Shown here: positions 1 to 7,111 of the stretch, piece after piece | Layout: every line of letters begins with the position of its first letter | Numbering within the stretch: the stretch's first letter is position 1 | From: Planctomycetota bacterium | GTDB taxonomy: Bacteria; Planctomycetota; Brocadiia; SM23-32 | NCBI GenBank assembly: GCA_018400625.1 | Contig: JAGYMJ010000584.1 | Coordinates: 1-7,213, forward strand | DNA: 7,213 nucleotides | Reading direction: 5' to 3' | Made by a program: the position numbers and the translations under genes | Notes under the pieces: model-generated | Database searches by the model: none | What the model saw: the letters and a program-made list of their open reading frames with translations, nothing else | What the model was told of the DNA's origin: nothing

Positions 1-11
1 CTCTTGCTCAT
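1..11 (-). CDS. Possible start of an IscB/IsrB-type nuclease ORF, cut by the window edge
   Basis: Only three codons and a partial fourth are visible: ATG AGC AAG AG (Met-Ser-Lys, then Arg or Ser), starting at 11 and leaving the window at 1. The ATG lies inside the terminal hairpin of the HEARO-like RNA, where such elements commonly place the nuclease start codon. A Met-Ser-Lys/Asn opening is compatible with IscB-type proteins as I remember them. Nothing of the protein's domains (PLMP, RuvC, HNH) can be seen, and the copy could equally be a solo RNA without an ORF. The call rests on context alone. Confidence 0.35.
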
Positions 12-124
12 GAGAGTGCAAAAAGTACTGTATCGTAAAAGAGCAAGAGCCGGAGGAGCGGGCCGTGCGGATGAACGGCTACGGTCGTAAGTTTTAGACA
101 CGTAGTGCTTAATCATCGTCCCTC

Positions 125-147
125 CGGCACAGGGCACGGTGGGGATG
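125..147 (-). repeat. Inverted repeat, left copy (partner 7191-7213)
   Basis: This 23-nt segment matches 7191-7213 in inverted orientation with one mismatch, and a further 7-nt match (ACCCCGT) lies just before it in both copies. It is the visible shared part of the two HEARO-like elements, not a terminal inverted repeat of one transposon, since each copy continues outward from the operon. Confidence 0.85.
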
Positions 148-156
148 CTACGGGGT

Positions 157-191
157 TTAGTGAGGACTTACATTTCATGAGACGGATTAAT
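157..191 (-). other. Spacer between ATPase stop and HEARO-like RNA; presumptive guide-encoding flank
   Basis: These 35 nt separate the ATPase stop codon (TAG, 194-192) from the opening ACCCCGT of the HEARO-like element. I see no GC-rich hairpin followed by T residues, so nothing marks the end of the operon. In IscB systems the guide is encoded just outside the 5' end of the element. By that rule the 16 nt nearest the element (172-157 on the minus strand, ending CTCACTAA) would be the guide. The assignment follows from the family rule and is not shown by the sequence itself. Confidence 0.4.
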
Positions 192-3100
192 CTATAAAAC
201 TTTCCTGATTAAATCTTCGGCCGTTTCTGCGCTCAAATCATTTGTGGAAAGGAAAGCGTGCAATTCTGCGATAATTTCCCCTTCCTCCAGCGCCGGGCGG
301 TCATCAATATAATCGTTTTCCGATAAGAACTCTTCCAATTCGTTAATCTTATTCTGATAGAAGCGGGACACCTCACCGGCTTCTAAAGATTGAAGCAATT
401 TTTCAGGATCCCCGTTGAGTTCCCGCAATTTCTCGCAAACTTCCTCAATGAACTTATCGCTGACGGCTCCCGATTTTTCGATGACCTCTCTATCAATAGG
501 CTTTGAACGGCCTGTTTTGTACAATTTTTGGAATCGGTCTAAAAACTTAACTTTCGCCTCGATCTCATGTTCCGTCTCTTTGTCCAGTGATTCGATCTTC
601 CCTTTATTGCGGAGAAAACTGTTCAGCTGCCCCCAGCATCGGATACCCTTTCTAAGGAGTTGATAGAGGGTATCGACATCATCCAATAGATACCACAGAT
701 GGATATTGTCGGGAGTGTCGGCAAGCATGTTAAACGTGGGCACCTCCAGCAGTCTGCCGTAATCCTCATAGTCTTTTCCCTCCGGGGAGGGTATGTTGTA
801 AATAAGCTCCAGGGGAGCAAATTCGGCGGGGAGGTTTTTATAAGCTGAATCATCAGCTTCTTTACCCGACAATTCAATGAGTTTATACGATATGTCCGAA
901 CCGCTGTCCAGATAGCGTTTCCATCGGGCGACCTCGTCGGCCTGGGCGGTGAAGTAAAACACCTGGCGTCCATCTTTGCTGATCTCCATCAGGGCGTCGA
1001 TAATAGCTTTTGCCCGCAGATCATCGCTGTTGGCCAACAACTCATCGGCCAGTAACGGCAGTTTGATGGATTTTTCCTGGGTTTCAATATAGCCCAGGCG
1101 TACAGAAAGCAGCAGCTGGATACGGGTACCTGTGGACAACTCTTCCAGGTTCTGGCCCCGGCCTAAAATGGTGTCATAGGCATGAAATGCCGGATCATTT
1201 CCCTCCGCCAGTTTCAATTCATAACGGCCTTGCGTTATGCGGTTAAAAAGCCGGCTTGAATGCTCAAGAATCTTGGGACGTCTTTTTTGTTGCGTGTCGT
1301 TCTTCAATTGGTTGACGATGAGGTTCCCGGTAATCGATGCGAGGTTGTTGTCGTATAATTCCTCGAGGTCATCAAGTTTTTCCTCTTTTCTCGCCAGTGC
1401 ATTTTCCAGGTCGTTCGCTTTCTTTGTATTATCAATAGTGGTTTCAATCGCCGTAATTTGCCGATTTATTTCAGGCAGTTGATCGGCCTTTTCCCTGAAC
1501 TCGGTAATTTTTTCTTCCGTTTGATCGGGAGTGAGCGCTTTGAGTTCGTTTTTGTAATGAGAGTAAAGGGAGTGATTTTTCATCGCCCTTTCCTGCTCCG
1601 AGAGTTTTCTCCTGGCCAATTCCCATTCATTTTCAGCCTTCTTGTAATCTTTAATCAGTTCGGTCAGTTGCAGAATTTCATTTTTTGCCCCTTGATTGAT
1701 CCGGAGTTTTTTATATATACCGGCCATTTTTTCGGTATATCTTTTTTTATCTTTTTCCTTCTCACTGATCCATTTTTCCTGATTGAGGATTTCCGCGGCT
1801 TTGGACCGTCTTATTTCTTCCTCTTCTCTCAGCTTTTCATAAATTCCCTTGGCCTGGATCACATCTTCAGCGTTTCCCGCGTTGTAAGCCTGAAATAACG
1901 TGTTGATGCGGCCGAAATTTTTTGAGCAGGTTCTGTTTAATTTTTCTTTCTGCTTCTGCAAAGAGTGCTTTTCCGTTTCATTTTTATACCATTCCTTAAC
2001 ATGATGCAGAAACCAGTAAAGACCGTTGTAATTTTTCAATTTTTCAGATGGCAGGTCGGGCACGGCACCCAGTTTTTCCACCCATTGGGCATGTTGATCG
2101 TTGATTGTATTTATCCGTGTATTGACCTCCTGGAGTTCTTTATGGAAATTTTTGAGCTCCTGCCTCGTCTTCTGATCCCATTTTGCCGCTTCAAGGTCCT
2201 CTAACAAACTTTCCAAACACTGCATTACGGCGTCGGCATCCCATCTTTCCGGCGGGTTCAAACCGGTTTTTTGGTAATCCTGTTCCCTCACTTTTTTTTC
2301 ATCGGCTGCGGATTCCGATTTGACGGCAAGGATAACGCCAATCACTATCAAGGGCAGTCCCAGAAGTCCCAGCACGCCGATAAAAGAAGATATGATGGAT
2401 ATGAGGGCTCCTATTGCAGCGATCACCATCACCCAATGCATCTTCACACCTTCCGCTCTTTTTTGAGCCGTCAACCAGCCGTTGAGCGCAAGTATTCCGG
2501 CGTTCAGTCCGTCGGCATCCGGCCCCTTTTCGTTTTCATCCTGTAAAACACTTTTTAATTCTTCAATCGCCGAGGTCAAGAAACTTTCTTCACTGAATGC
2601 CTGATGCGCGTCCTGCAGAAACTCATCCAGTTTAGTGATCTCATCGAGCGTAATCCCGTCCCAATCGGCAATGTCCAGTTCTTCATCAATGTTGTCTAAG
2701 CTGTGCTGTGCTTTCGTTTCACATTCAATGATTTTTTTCTTTTTTTCATCGATCTCTTTTTGGAGGTTCTCAATCTTTTCAACTTTTCTGTCCAGCTCTT
2801 TTAATACTTCATTACCGATACCGTTTTCGGGCAGGTTCAATTCGGAGATTGTAAGTCTGCTTTGTTTTTGCGTTTCTTTTGCTTTTTGGATATCCTGTGA
2901 ACAGCTTTCGATCACTTCTTCCAGTTCAGTAACCGTTTCATATTCTTTTCCACTCATTTCACGCAGAATGTCGGGGAATTTTTTGTGTTTTTCGCCGGAA
3001 GATTCAAGTTTTTCTGCGGCTTGCATATATGCAAGTGTCTTTTCATACAATTCTTTAAGTTTCGAAGCTTTTTCAGCTTCCTGCTGCTCGGCATACAGGG

Positions 3101-3659
3101 TAGTGAGCTTTTCCTCATCATGTTTTAATTTTTTCTGTTTTTCAAGAACATCTTTGTAATCCTTCTCCGTTTCCGCAAAGTTTTTATATTCTTTAGTGGT
3201 TTTGTTTTTGATTTTATCAGAATATCCGAGTTGCTCAATCGCTTCATCCAGGTCATAGCCTCCCAGAGATTCCTTGGCGATCTGCCGTGCCAAACCTTCT
3301 TCTTCCTCCCGAACCAGATCCTGCAAAGCAAGCATATAGCGGCTGCTTGTTTCCGGATTAGGGAGCCCTTGCATGTCATCATCCAGTCCATTGCGCTGTA
3401 TCTTCACGGAGTTCGAGTCGATTTCAATATCCCACTTATCGGCGCCTGTCCGGGCCGAGCACTCGGCATGTCGGCCGGGAGCGGGGTGGCGCCAGATCAA
3501 ATCCTTGATCATCCTTGCGGTAGAGCTTTTGCCCGAGGCGTTCGGGCCGGCAAAAATATTAACATTGTCGGCCAGATCGGAGAAAGGGGCCATGCCCCTC
3601 GGGAATCCGGGCAGTTTATGGATGGATAATTTTTTTATTTTTAAGGTTTCTTTTTCCAA
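192..3659 (-). CDS. SbcC/Rad50-like coiled-coil ATPase of the YhaN (COG4717) type, with membrane hairpin
   Basis: Large 1155-residue ABC-type ATPase, presumably the partner of the nuclease encoded just upstream in DNA end processing. Seen in the sequence: Walker A GPNASGKSS (38-46); two long charged coiled-coil arms (about 150-400 and 450-770); a hydrophobic stretch at about 408-447 that can form two membrane helices with a short turn; an ABC signature LSTGT (841-845); Walker B LPLLADE (867-873); and a switch region YFTAQADE (902-909) with Gln where a His might be expected. A mid-protein membrane hairpin is known in YhaN-type proteins and argues against classical SbcC, which has a zinc hook (CxxC) there; none is seen. 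Residues from about 940 to 1155 form an acidic, helical C-terminal extension I do not recognise, including an LWYLLDD segment. B. subtilis YhaN, as I recall, is about 960 residues. The TTG start is supported by an AGGTGA site five bases upstream. The start lies 10 nt after the nuclease stop. No frameshift is seen. Confidence 0.88.
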   Translation of the reverse strand: MEKETLKIKKLSIHKLPGFPRGMAPFSDLADNVNIFAGPNASGKSSTARMIKDLIWRHPAPGRHAECSARTGADKWDIEIDSNSVKIQRNGLDDDMQGLPNPETSSRYMLALQDLVREEEEGLARQIAKESLGGYDLDEAIEQLGYSDKIKNKTTKEYKNFAETEKDYKDVLEKQKKLKHDEEKLTTLYAEQQEAEKASKLKELYEKTLAYMQAAEKLESSGEKHKKFPDILREMSGKEYETVTELEEVIESCSQDIQKAKETQKQSRLTISELNLPENGIGNEVLKELDRKVEKIENLQKEIDEKKKKIIECETKAQHSLDNIDEELDIADWDGITLDEITKLDEFLQDAHQAFSEESFLTSAIEELKSVLQDENEKGPDADGLNAGILALNGWLTAQKRAEGVKMHWVMVIAAIGALISIISSFIGVLGLLGLPLIVIGVILAVKSESAADEKKVREQDYQKTGLNPPERWDADAVMQCLESLLEDLEAAKWDQKTRQELKNFHKELQEVNTRINTINDQHAQWVEKLGAVPDLPSEKLKNYNGLYWFLHHVKEWYKNETEKHSLQKQKEKLNRTCSKNFGRINTLFQAYNAGNAEDVIQAKGIYEKLREEEEIRRSKAAEILNQEKWISEKEKDKKRYTEKMAGIYKKLRINQGAKNEILQLTELIKDYKKAENEWELARRKLSEQERAMKNHSLYSHYKNELKALTPDQTEEKITEFREKADQLPEINRQITAIETTIDNTKKANDLENALARKEEKLDDLEELYDNNLASITGNLIVNQLKNDTQQKRRPKILEHSSRLFNRITQGRYELKLAEGNDPAFHAYDTILGRGQNLEELSTGTRIQLLLSVRLGYIETQEKSIKLPLLADELLANSDDLRAKAIIDALMEISKDGRQVFYFTAQADEVARWKRYLDSGSDISYKLIELSGKEADDSAYKNLPAEFAPLELIYNIPSPEGKDYEDYGRLLEVPTFNMLADTPDNIHLWYLLDDVDTLYQLLRKGIRCWGQLNSFLRNKGKIESLDKETEHEIEAKVKFLDRFQKLYKTGRSKPIDREVIEKSGAVSDKFIEEVCEKLRELNGDPEKLLQSLEAGEVSRFYQNKINELEEFLSENDYIDDRPALEEGEIIAELHAFLSTNDLSAETAEDLIRKVL

Positions 3660-3663
3660 CTTA

Positions 3664-3669
3664 TCACCT
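3664..3669 (-). promoter_or_regulatory. Ribosome binding site deciding the TTG start of the ATPase
   Basis: AGGTGA on the minus strand sits 4 nt before the TTG at 3659-3657 and directly abuts the TAA stop of the upstream nuclease gene (3672-3670). It is the best Shine-Dalgarno match in the operon and supports the rare TTG start. Its position suggests translational coupling of the nuclease and ATPase. Confidence 0.6.
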
Positions 3670-4956
3670 TTATTGCTGATTTTGCTGGGTTAAAAGTTCT
3701 CCGAGCAATTGATTGCACTCGCGCAGGATAAAATCTTCAGCTTCTCTTTCCTGAACCCTTTCTTCGTTACTCAAAGGGGCATAAGTGTCGGATTTGTTGA
3801 GTCCCTCATGTTTTAATCGCCATTGATCGAGGAGTTTGTTCAGGAATTCCGTAGCGGTGCCGTTCTCAATAGCCAGGATCGTTTCGGCCAATTTACCTGC
3901 CGGTGAGGGGTCGTTGACCAGCTCTTCCAGATTTTCTACGGCTGCCCCCACATCATTGGTTACTTTACGGACGGATATCCGTGTTCCGCCTCCTATTTCA
4001 CGCTCATAATCGCCGGTCATGGGAGCGACCCAGGAGTTCATGTCCTCATGGTCGCGGTGCCTGCCGTCGAGATATAAATCATAGATGAGATTCTCCACTT
4101 GATTTAATTCGGCGAGTTTTTCCTCGGCGTCATCGACGATATCTGAGGTGAGTTTCTCACGCAAAGTTTCTTCACTGTCTGCCTCAGCGACATTTAATTG
4201 CAGTCTTTCGTATCGGACGGGGGAGAGGGGGATCGGGGTTATCGTGATATTCTCTTTGCCGTTTATAGTCAACAGTTGTGGCCCGTGCTTTCCAGGTTCT
4301 TTAGCACTTAAAGCATGGGGGGAGCCGGGGTAGAAGATCGCCGGTTCATGGTCCTGCACTTGCCGGGGTTTGTGGATATGGCCCAGTACCCAGACATCCA
4401 AATTTTTCGCTTTGAGGCTGCGGGAATCCACCGGGGCGTAGCGGCTTTCGACAGTATCCAGTTCCCCATGCAGAACACCGATATTAATATCATTGGGGTT
4501 GATTTCTTCGGGACGGAAATTTGATAAGGGGTCTGTATACACGATACGGGTGGGGAAGGACCATCCATAAAAACTCAGGTTCAGGCCGTTTTTTTGGAAG
4601 CGGGCGCTTTGCCATTCTCCGTTTTTACCCAACAGTTGAACATTTTCATGTCGGCTGTTGGCGGCAATTTGGGGAAGAACATCAAAATCATGGTTGCCGG
4701 CGGTGATAAAGACTTTGATATCGGCATCTTTAAGTTTTTGGAATCCGGACTGTAAGGGGCCGACGGCCTCAAAATAACGATTATCCCGATCCACAATATC
4801 ACCGGCGAGCAGTAAAATATCTGCATCATTATGCAGAGCCCATTCCACAATGGAGTTCCAAGTATAACGAGTGGAAGACCATTCGGACCTTTCCGGCAAC
4901 CCAGAGGATCTTTTCCCCAAGTGGATGTCGGCAGTAGTCAAGACTTTAATAGCCAT
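3670..4956 (-). CDS. SbcD/Mre11/YhaO-type DNA repair metallophosphoesterase (exonuclease)
   Basis: Predicted two-metal nuclease of the SbcD/Mre11 family, 428 residues from the ATG at 4956, close to what I recall for B. subtilis YhaO. The phosphoesterase motifs are complete and in order: DIHLG (10-14), GDIVD (52-56), GNHD (87-90), a histidine in VLHGE (161-165) and GHIHKP (192-197), followed by YPGSPHAL (209-216), typical of these enzymes. The C-terminal half (about 245-428) is helical and charged and probably docks on the partner ATPase. The frame extends upstream to a TTG at 4962, but MAIKVLTTADIHLG fits the family start better; neither codon has a good Shine-Dalgarno site, so coupling to the upstream gene is likely. 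It starts 15 nt after the ribonuclease stop and ends 10 nt before the ATPase. In Mre11-Rad50-like complexes the ATPase controls access of DNA ends to this nuclease. The YhaO-type assignment, rather than classical SbcD, rests on the YhaN-like partner. Confidence 0.9.
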   Translation of the reverse strand: MAIKVLTTADIHLGKRSSGLPERSEWSSTRYTWNSIVEWALHNDADILLLAGDIVDRDNRYFEAVGPLQSGFQKLKDADIKVFITAGNHDFDVLPQIAANSRHENVQLLGKNGEWQSARFQKNGLNLSFYGWSFPTRIVYTDPLSNFRPEEINPNDINIGVLHGELDTVESRYAPVDSRSLKAKNLDVWVLGHIHKPRQVQDHEPAIFYPGSPHALSAKEPGKHGPQLLTINGKENITITPIPLSPVRYERLQLNVAEADSEETLREKLTSDIVDDAEEKLAELNQVENLIYDLYLDGRHRDHEDMNSWVAPMTGDYEREIGGGTRISVRKVTNDVGAAVENLEELVNDPSPAGKLAETILAIENGTATEFLNKLLDQWRLKHEGLNKSDTYAPLSNEERVQEREAEDFILRECNQLLGELLTQQNQQ

Positions 4957-4971
4957 AGTCAATCGTCAAAC

Positions 4972-6462
4972 TTAGTCATTTTTAATGTGTTTAACTTCAC
5001 TTTCGGCAGGGAGGAGAGTGGGGTCAACCTGTATAGATATTTTTTTGTTTGAGTTTTTTTCCATCTCATCAATCTGCGCTCTCATCGTATTGTTTAAGTA
5101 GTTTGCTACAGCGGGGGGAACTTTTAGTTCTATGATCTTGACGCTTTCTTTCTGCATGCCGACCTTAAGTTGGCGGAACAGTTCCAATGAGATTGTTTCC
5201 GGGGTTTTTAACAGGCCGGTACCTTTGCAGTTGGGGCATGTTGTATAAGTGCTTTGACGCAAACTTTTGCGTCGGCGTTGTCTTGTGAGCTGGACTATAC
5301 CAAAATCAGACATCGGCAGCATTCTGAACCTTGCCTTGTCCAGGGACAGGCCGTCGGAGAGCACTTTTTCCAACTGTTTGCGATAGTCTTTATTGTCCAT
5401 GTCGATAAAATCTATAATAAGCAGTCCGCCGAGGTCTCTTAGGCGGATCTGTCGCGCAATTTCTTTCGCGGCTTCCTTGTTGATCTTCAAAGCTACCTCT
5501 TCGGGCGTTCCTTTTCCCTTATACTGGCCGCTATTGACATCTATTGCTACCAGAGCTTCTGTTTGCTCCAGGATTATACTCCCCCCGGAGGATAGGTCAA
5601 CCGTTCGTCCATGCATTTCCGTCAATTGTTTTTCCACTCCATATTTATGAAAAATCGGGGTGTCTTCGTTATACAATTTGACTTTGCGGACATGGTGAGG
5701 CATCACATCGCGAAGGAAATTTTTAATGCGATTATAAATATTTTCATTATCAACAAATATGCGTCGAATATCTTCATCGAATATATCTCTGATCACCCTG
5801 ATAATTTGATCACTTTCCTGGTATAAAAGAGCGGGGGTGGAAGCTTTTTCTTCGCGTTGAGAAATGATATCCCACAATCTGGAGAGGTATTTCAGGTCGC
5901 GTTCCAGTTCACCTTTAGAGCGTCCATCGGCAACAGTTCTGGCAATAATGCCGACATTTTTGGGGATATCCAGGCCGTCGACAATACTTCGCAATCGCCG
6001 GCGTTCTTCGTCGTCTTCAATTCTTTTGGAGACACCCCGCAGATTCATTTCGGGCATAAAGACCAGATGTCTTCCCGGCAGGCTCAGGTAGGTGGTAAGG
6101 GCGGGGCCTTTATCTCCAATGCCTTCTTTTGTTACCTGGACGAGGAAAGAGTCGCCTTTTTTCACCGCCTTCTTAATATTACGCACACCGCGTCTCTTGT
6201 CTTTACGGTTGAGAGCTTTGCGGGCGACGGAAGGTTTAATGTCCGAGGCGTGTAAGAAGCCGTGCCTTTTATGGCCAAAGTCCACAAAAGCGGCTTCTAT
6301 ATTGGATTTGACGTTGACTACACGTCCTTTATAAATGTTGCCGACGATGTTATCGGCATTCGAACGTTCCAAATAAAACTCTTGCAATTTGCCGTCTTCC
6401 ACCACCGCCAAACGGGCTTCGGCTTCTTCCAGCACGTTTATCAACATTACTGATTCTGACAT
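4972..6462 (-). CDS. rng: Ribonuclease E/G family endoribonuclease
   Basis: Single-strand endoribonuclease for rRNA maturation and mRNA decay, 496 residues, about the size of RNase G rather than full RNase E. An S1 RNA-binding domain runs from about 37 to 125, starting at VGNIYKGRV. The 5'-end sensor region includes GIIART (171-176). The metal-binding catalytic aspartates lie in AIDVNSG (Asp308) and IIDFIDM (Asp351, Asp354). The zinc-link motif CPNC at 409-412 is intact and followed by KGTG. The tail after about 420 lacks the long disordered degradosome scaffold of RNase E. The ATG at 6462 has a GAGAG site just upstream and lies 7 nt after the TIGR03936 stop. Similarity to planctomycete Rne/Rng proteins is strong from memory, for instance in the LRDLGG and HKYG segments. 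The family is certain; RNase G rather than a truncated RNase E is a judgement from length. Confidence 0.95.
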   Translation of the reverse strand: MSESVMLINVLEEAEARLAVVEDGKLQEFYLERSNADNIVGNIYKGRVVNVKSNIEAAFVDFGHKRHGFLHASDIKPSVARKALNRKDKRRGVRNIKKAVKKGDSFLVQVTKEGIGDKGPALTTYLSLPGRHLVFMPEMNLRGVSKRIEDDEERRRLRSIVDGLDIPKNVGIIARTVADGRSKGELERDLKYLSRLWDIISQREEKASTPALLYQESDQIIRVIRDIFDEDIRRIFVDNENIYNRIKNFLRDVMPHHVRKVKLYNEDTPIFHKYGVEKQLTEMHGRTVDLSSGGSIILEQTEALVAIDVNSGQYKGKGTPEEVALKINKEAAKEIARQIRLRDLGGLLIIDFIDMDNKDYRKQLEKVLSDGLSLDKARFRMLPMSDFGIVQLTRQRRRKSLRQSTYTTCPNCKGTGLLKTPETISLELFRQLKVGMQKESVKIIELKVPPAVANYLNNTMRAQIDEMEKNSNKKISIQVDPTLLPAESEVKHIKND

Positions 6463-6464
6463 TT

Positions 6465-6469
6465 CTCTC
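6465..6469 (-). promoter_or_regulatory. Ribosome binding site of the ribonuclease gene
   Basis: GAGAG on the minus strand lies immediately after the TGA stop of the TIGR03936 gene (6472-6470) and 2 nt before the ATG at 6462. The spacing to the GAG core is short, but the purine-rich run (GAGAGAA) is the only candidate. The overlap with the upstream stop suggests coupled translation. Confidence 0.4.
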
Positions 6470-7111
6470 TCATTTTATTGAGGAGACCAGACTTACATGC
6501 GTTCGCGTAATTTGGGAGGGAAAATAATGTGTATAGGGGCGACAACCGAGTAATTTCAGGACTTCTTCCGGTTTAGCCGTACCTTGATGTGTGGTTTTTA
6601 ACAGCATCAGCAGACAGCCGTTACTGCTCCTGAGGTGTTTAATGAAAGGGGCAATATTCTTTTTTTTCACTCCTTTATCGTTACGGCGTTCTATTTCCAG
6701 GAGTTCTTTACCCTCAATCTGCATTATTTTTTCTTTGCACACAGGTGTGTCGCCTTTTAGTGGTATGCTGTACGAAAAACCATCGGGTTCACGTCCTGGT
6801 TTCTCCCCTAACAACTGTACAGAAATCATTCTTATTCCTTCCGGTAAGAATTGATTAACTTTTGTGCGAACATATTCCGGCTTGCACCATTGTGATAATT
6901 CCAAATCCAAGACTTCATTACGGCCTATATAACCTAAACTTAAAGGGGCCGGAAGGCTTATCCTGGGACGTGGATTATATCCCTTACTCATTGCTAAAGG
7001 CAATGACGCCCTTCTCAATGACCGCATACACAAACGCATTAAATCGCGGTGCGAAATAAATCTGATATCTCCTTGTTTAAAAAAACGCAATCTAAAAAAC
7101 TGTCGTAACAC
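6470..7111 (-). CDS. TIGR03936 / DUF2344 radical-SAM-associated protein
   Basis: Member of the DUF2344 family (213 residues; family members as I recall are about 200-250). The hallmark N-terminal block is clear: RLRFFKQGDIRFISHRDLMR (7-26), then SLRRASLPLAMSKGYNPRPR (31-50) and ISLPAPLSLG (51-60). The C-terminal half is more variable and ends in a basic segment. Family members usually sit next to, or are fused to, a B12-binding radical SAM protein and frequently precede an Rne/Rng gene; the latter is the case here, with 7 nt between them. The molecular function is not established; a role with the radical SAM partner in RNA or ribosome modification is inference. The start is GTG at 7111, directly preceded by an in-frame TAA (7114-7112), with no visible Shine-Dalgarno site; no other start keeps the conserved RLRF block except an internal TTG at codon 8. 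The usual radical SAM gene is absent from the 67 nt between this start and the flanking element. Confidence 0.88.
   Translation of the reverse strand: MLRQFFRLRFFKQGDIRFISHRDLMRLCMRSLRRASLPLAMSKGYNPRPRISLPAPLSLGYIGRNEVLDLELSQWCKPEYVRTKVNQFLPEGIRMISVQLLGEKPGREPDGFSYSIPLKGDTPVCKEKIMQIEGKELLEIERRNDKGVKKKNIAPFIKHLRSSNGCLLMLLKTTHQGTAKPEEVLKLLGCRPYTHYFPSQITRTHVSLVSSIK

Larger units (their letters stand above)
1..156 (-). ncRNA. HEARO-like structured RNA (candidate omega-RNA of an IscB/IsrB element)
   Basis: On the minus strand the element opens with ACCCCGT (156-150) and continues to the window edge. Visible pairings are an 8-bp stem between 128-121 and 56-49, an inner 5-bp stem 79-75 with 66-62, a possible pairing of CTACG (105-101) with CGTAG at either 152-148 or 83-79, and a perfect 9-bp 3' stem (49-41 with 9-1). 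The loop of that last stem contains an ATG at 11-9. The opening ACCCCGT, the GTGCCGGAGG segment, the AAGCACTACGTG segment and the AUG-bearing 3' hairpin match my memory of HEARO RNAs. Those RNAs guide IscB/IsrB HNH nucleases and lie directly upstream of the nuclease ORF. A second, diverged copy at the other end of the window supports a mobile element. The RNA starts 35 nt after the ATPase stop codon on the same strand, with no terminator between. The family name is from memory; the stems and the repeat are seen directly. Confidence 0.66.

Noticed and set aside
1..156. Group II intron end or attenuator as an explanation for the stems at the left edge
   Set aside because: I do not see a domain V-like hairpin with the AGC triad or a GUGYG start at a sensible place. 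The ACCCCGT opening, the AUG in the last hairpin and the repeated copy fit HEARO better.
623..973. Minus-strand open frame of 116 codons inside the ATPase gene, read as a possible frameshifted fragment
   Set aside because: The ATPase frame is intact across the whole stretch and the alternate translation is low-complexity Pro/Arg/Ser sequence without motifs.
2635..3159. Plus-strand open frame of 174 codons
   Set aside because: It is antisense to the coiled coil of the ATPase; its Ser/Phe-rich composition is what a reversed Glu/Lys-rich coiled coil produces, and it has no recognisable domain.
192..4956. Nuclease plus ATPase as a new anti-phage defence system
   Set aside because: Both proteins carry the full hallmarks of the known SbcCD/YhaO-YhaN repair type and sit with a housekeeping ribonuclease; nothing in the sequence points specifically to defence.
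4957..4962. TTG at 4962 as the start of the nuclease gene
   Set aside because: The ATG two codons later matches the family N-terminus, and the TTG has no better ribosome binding site.
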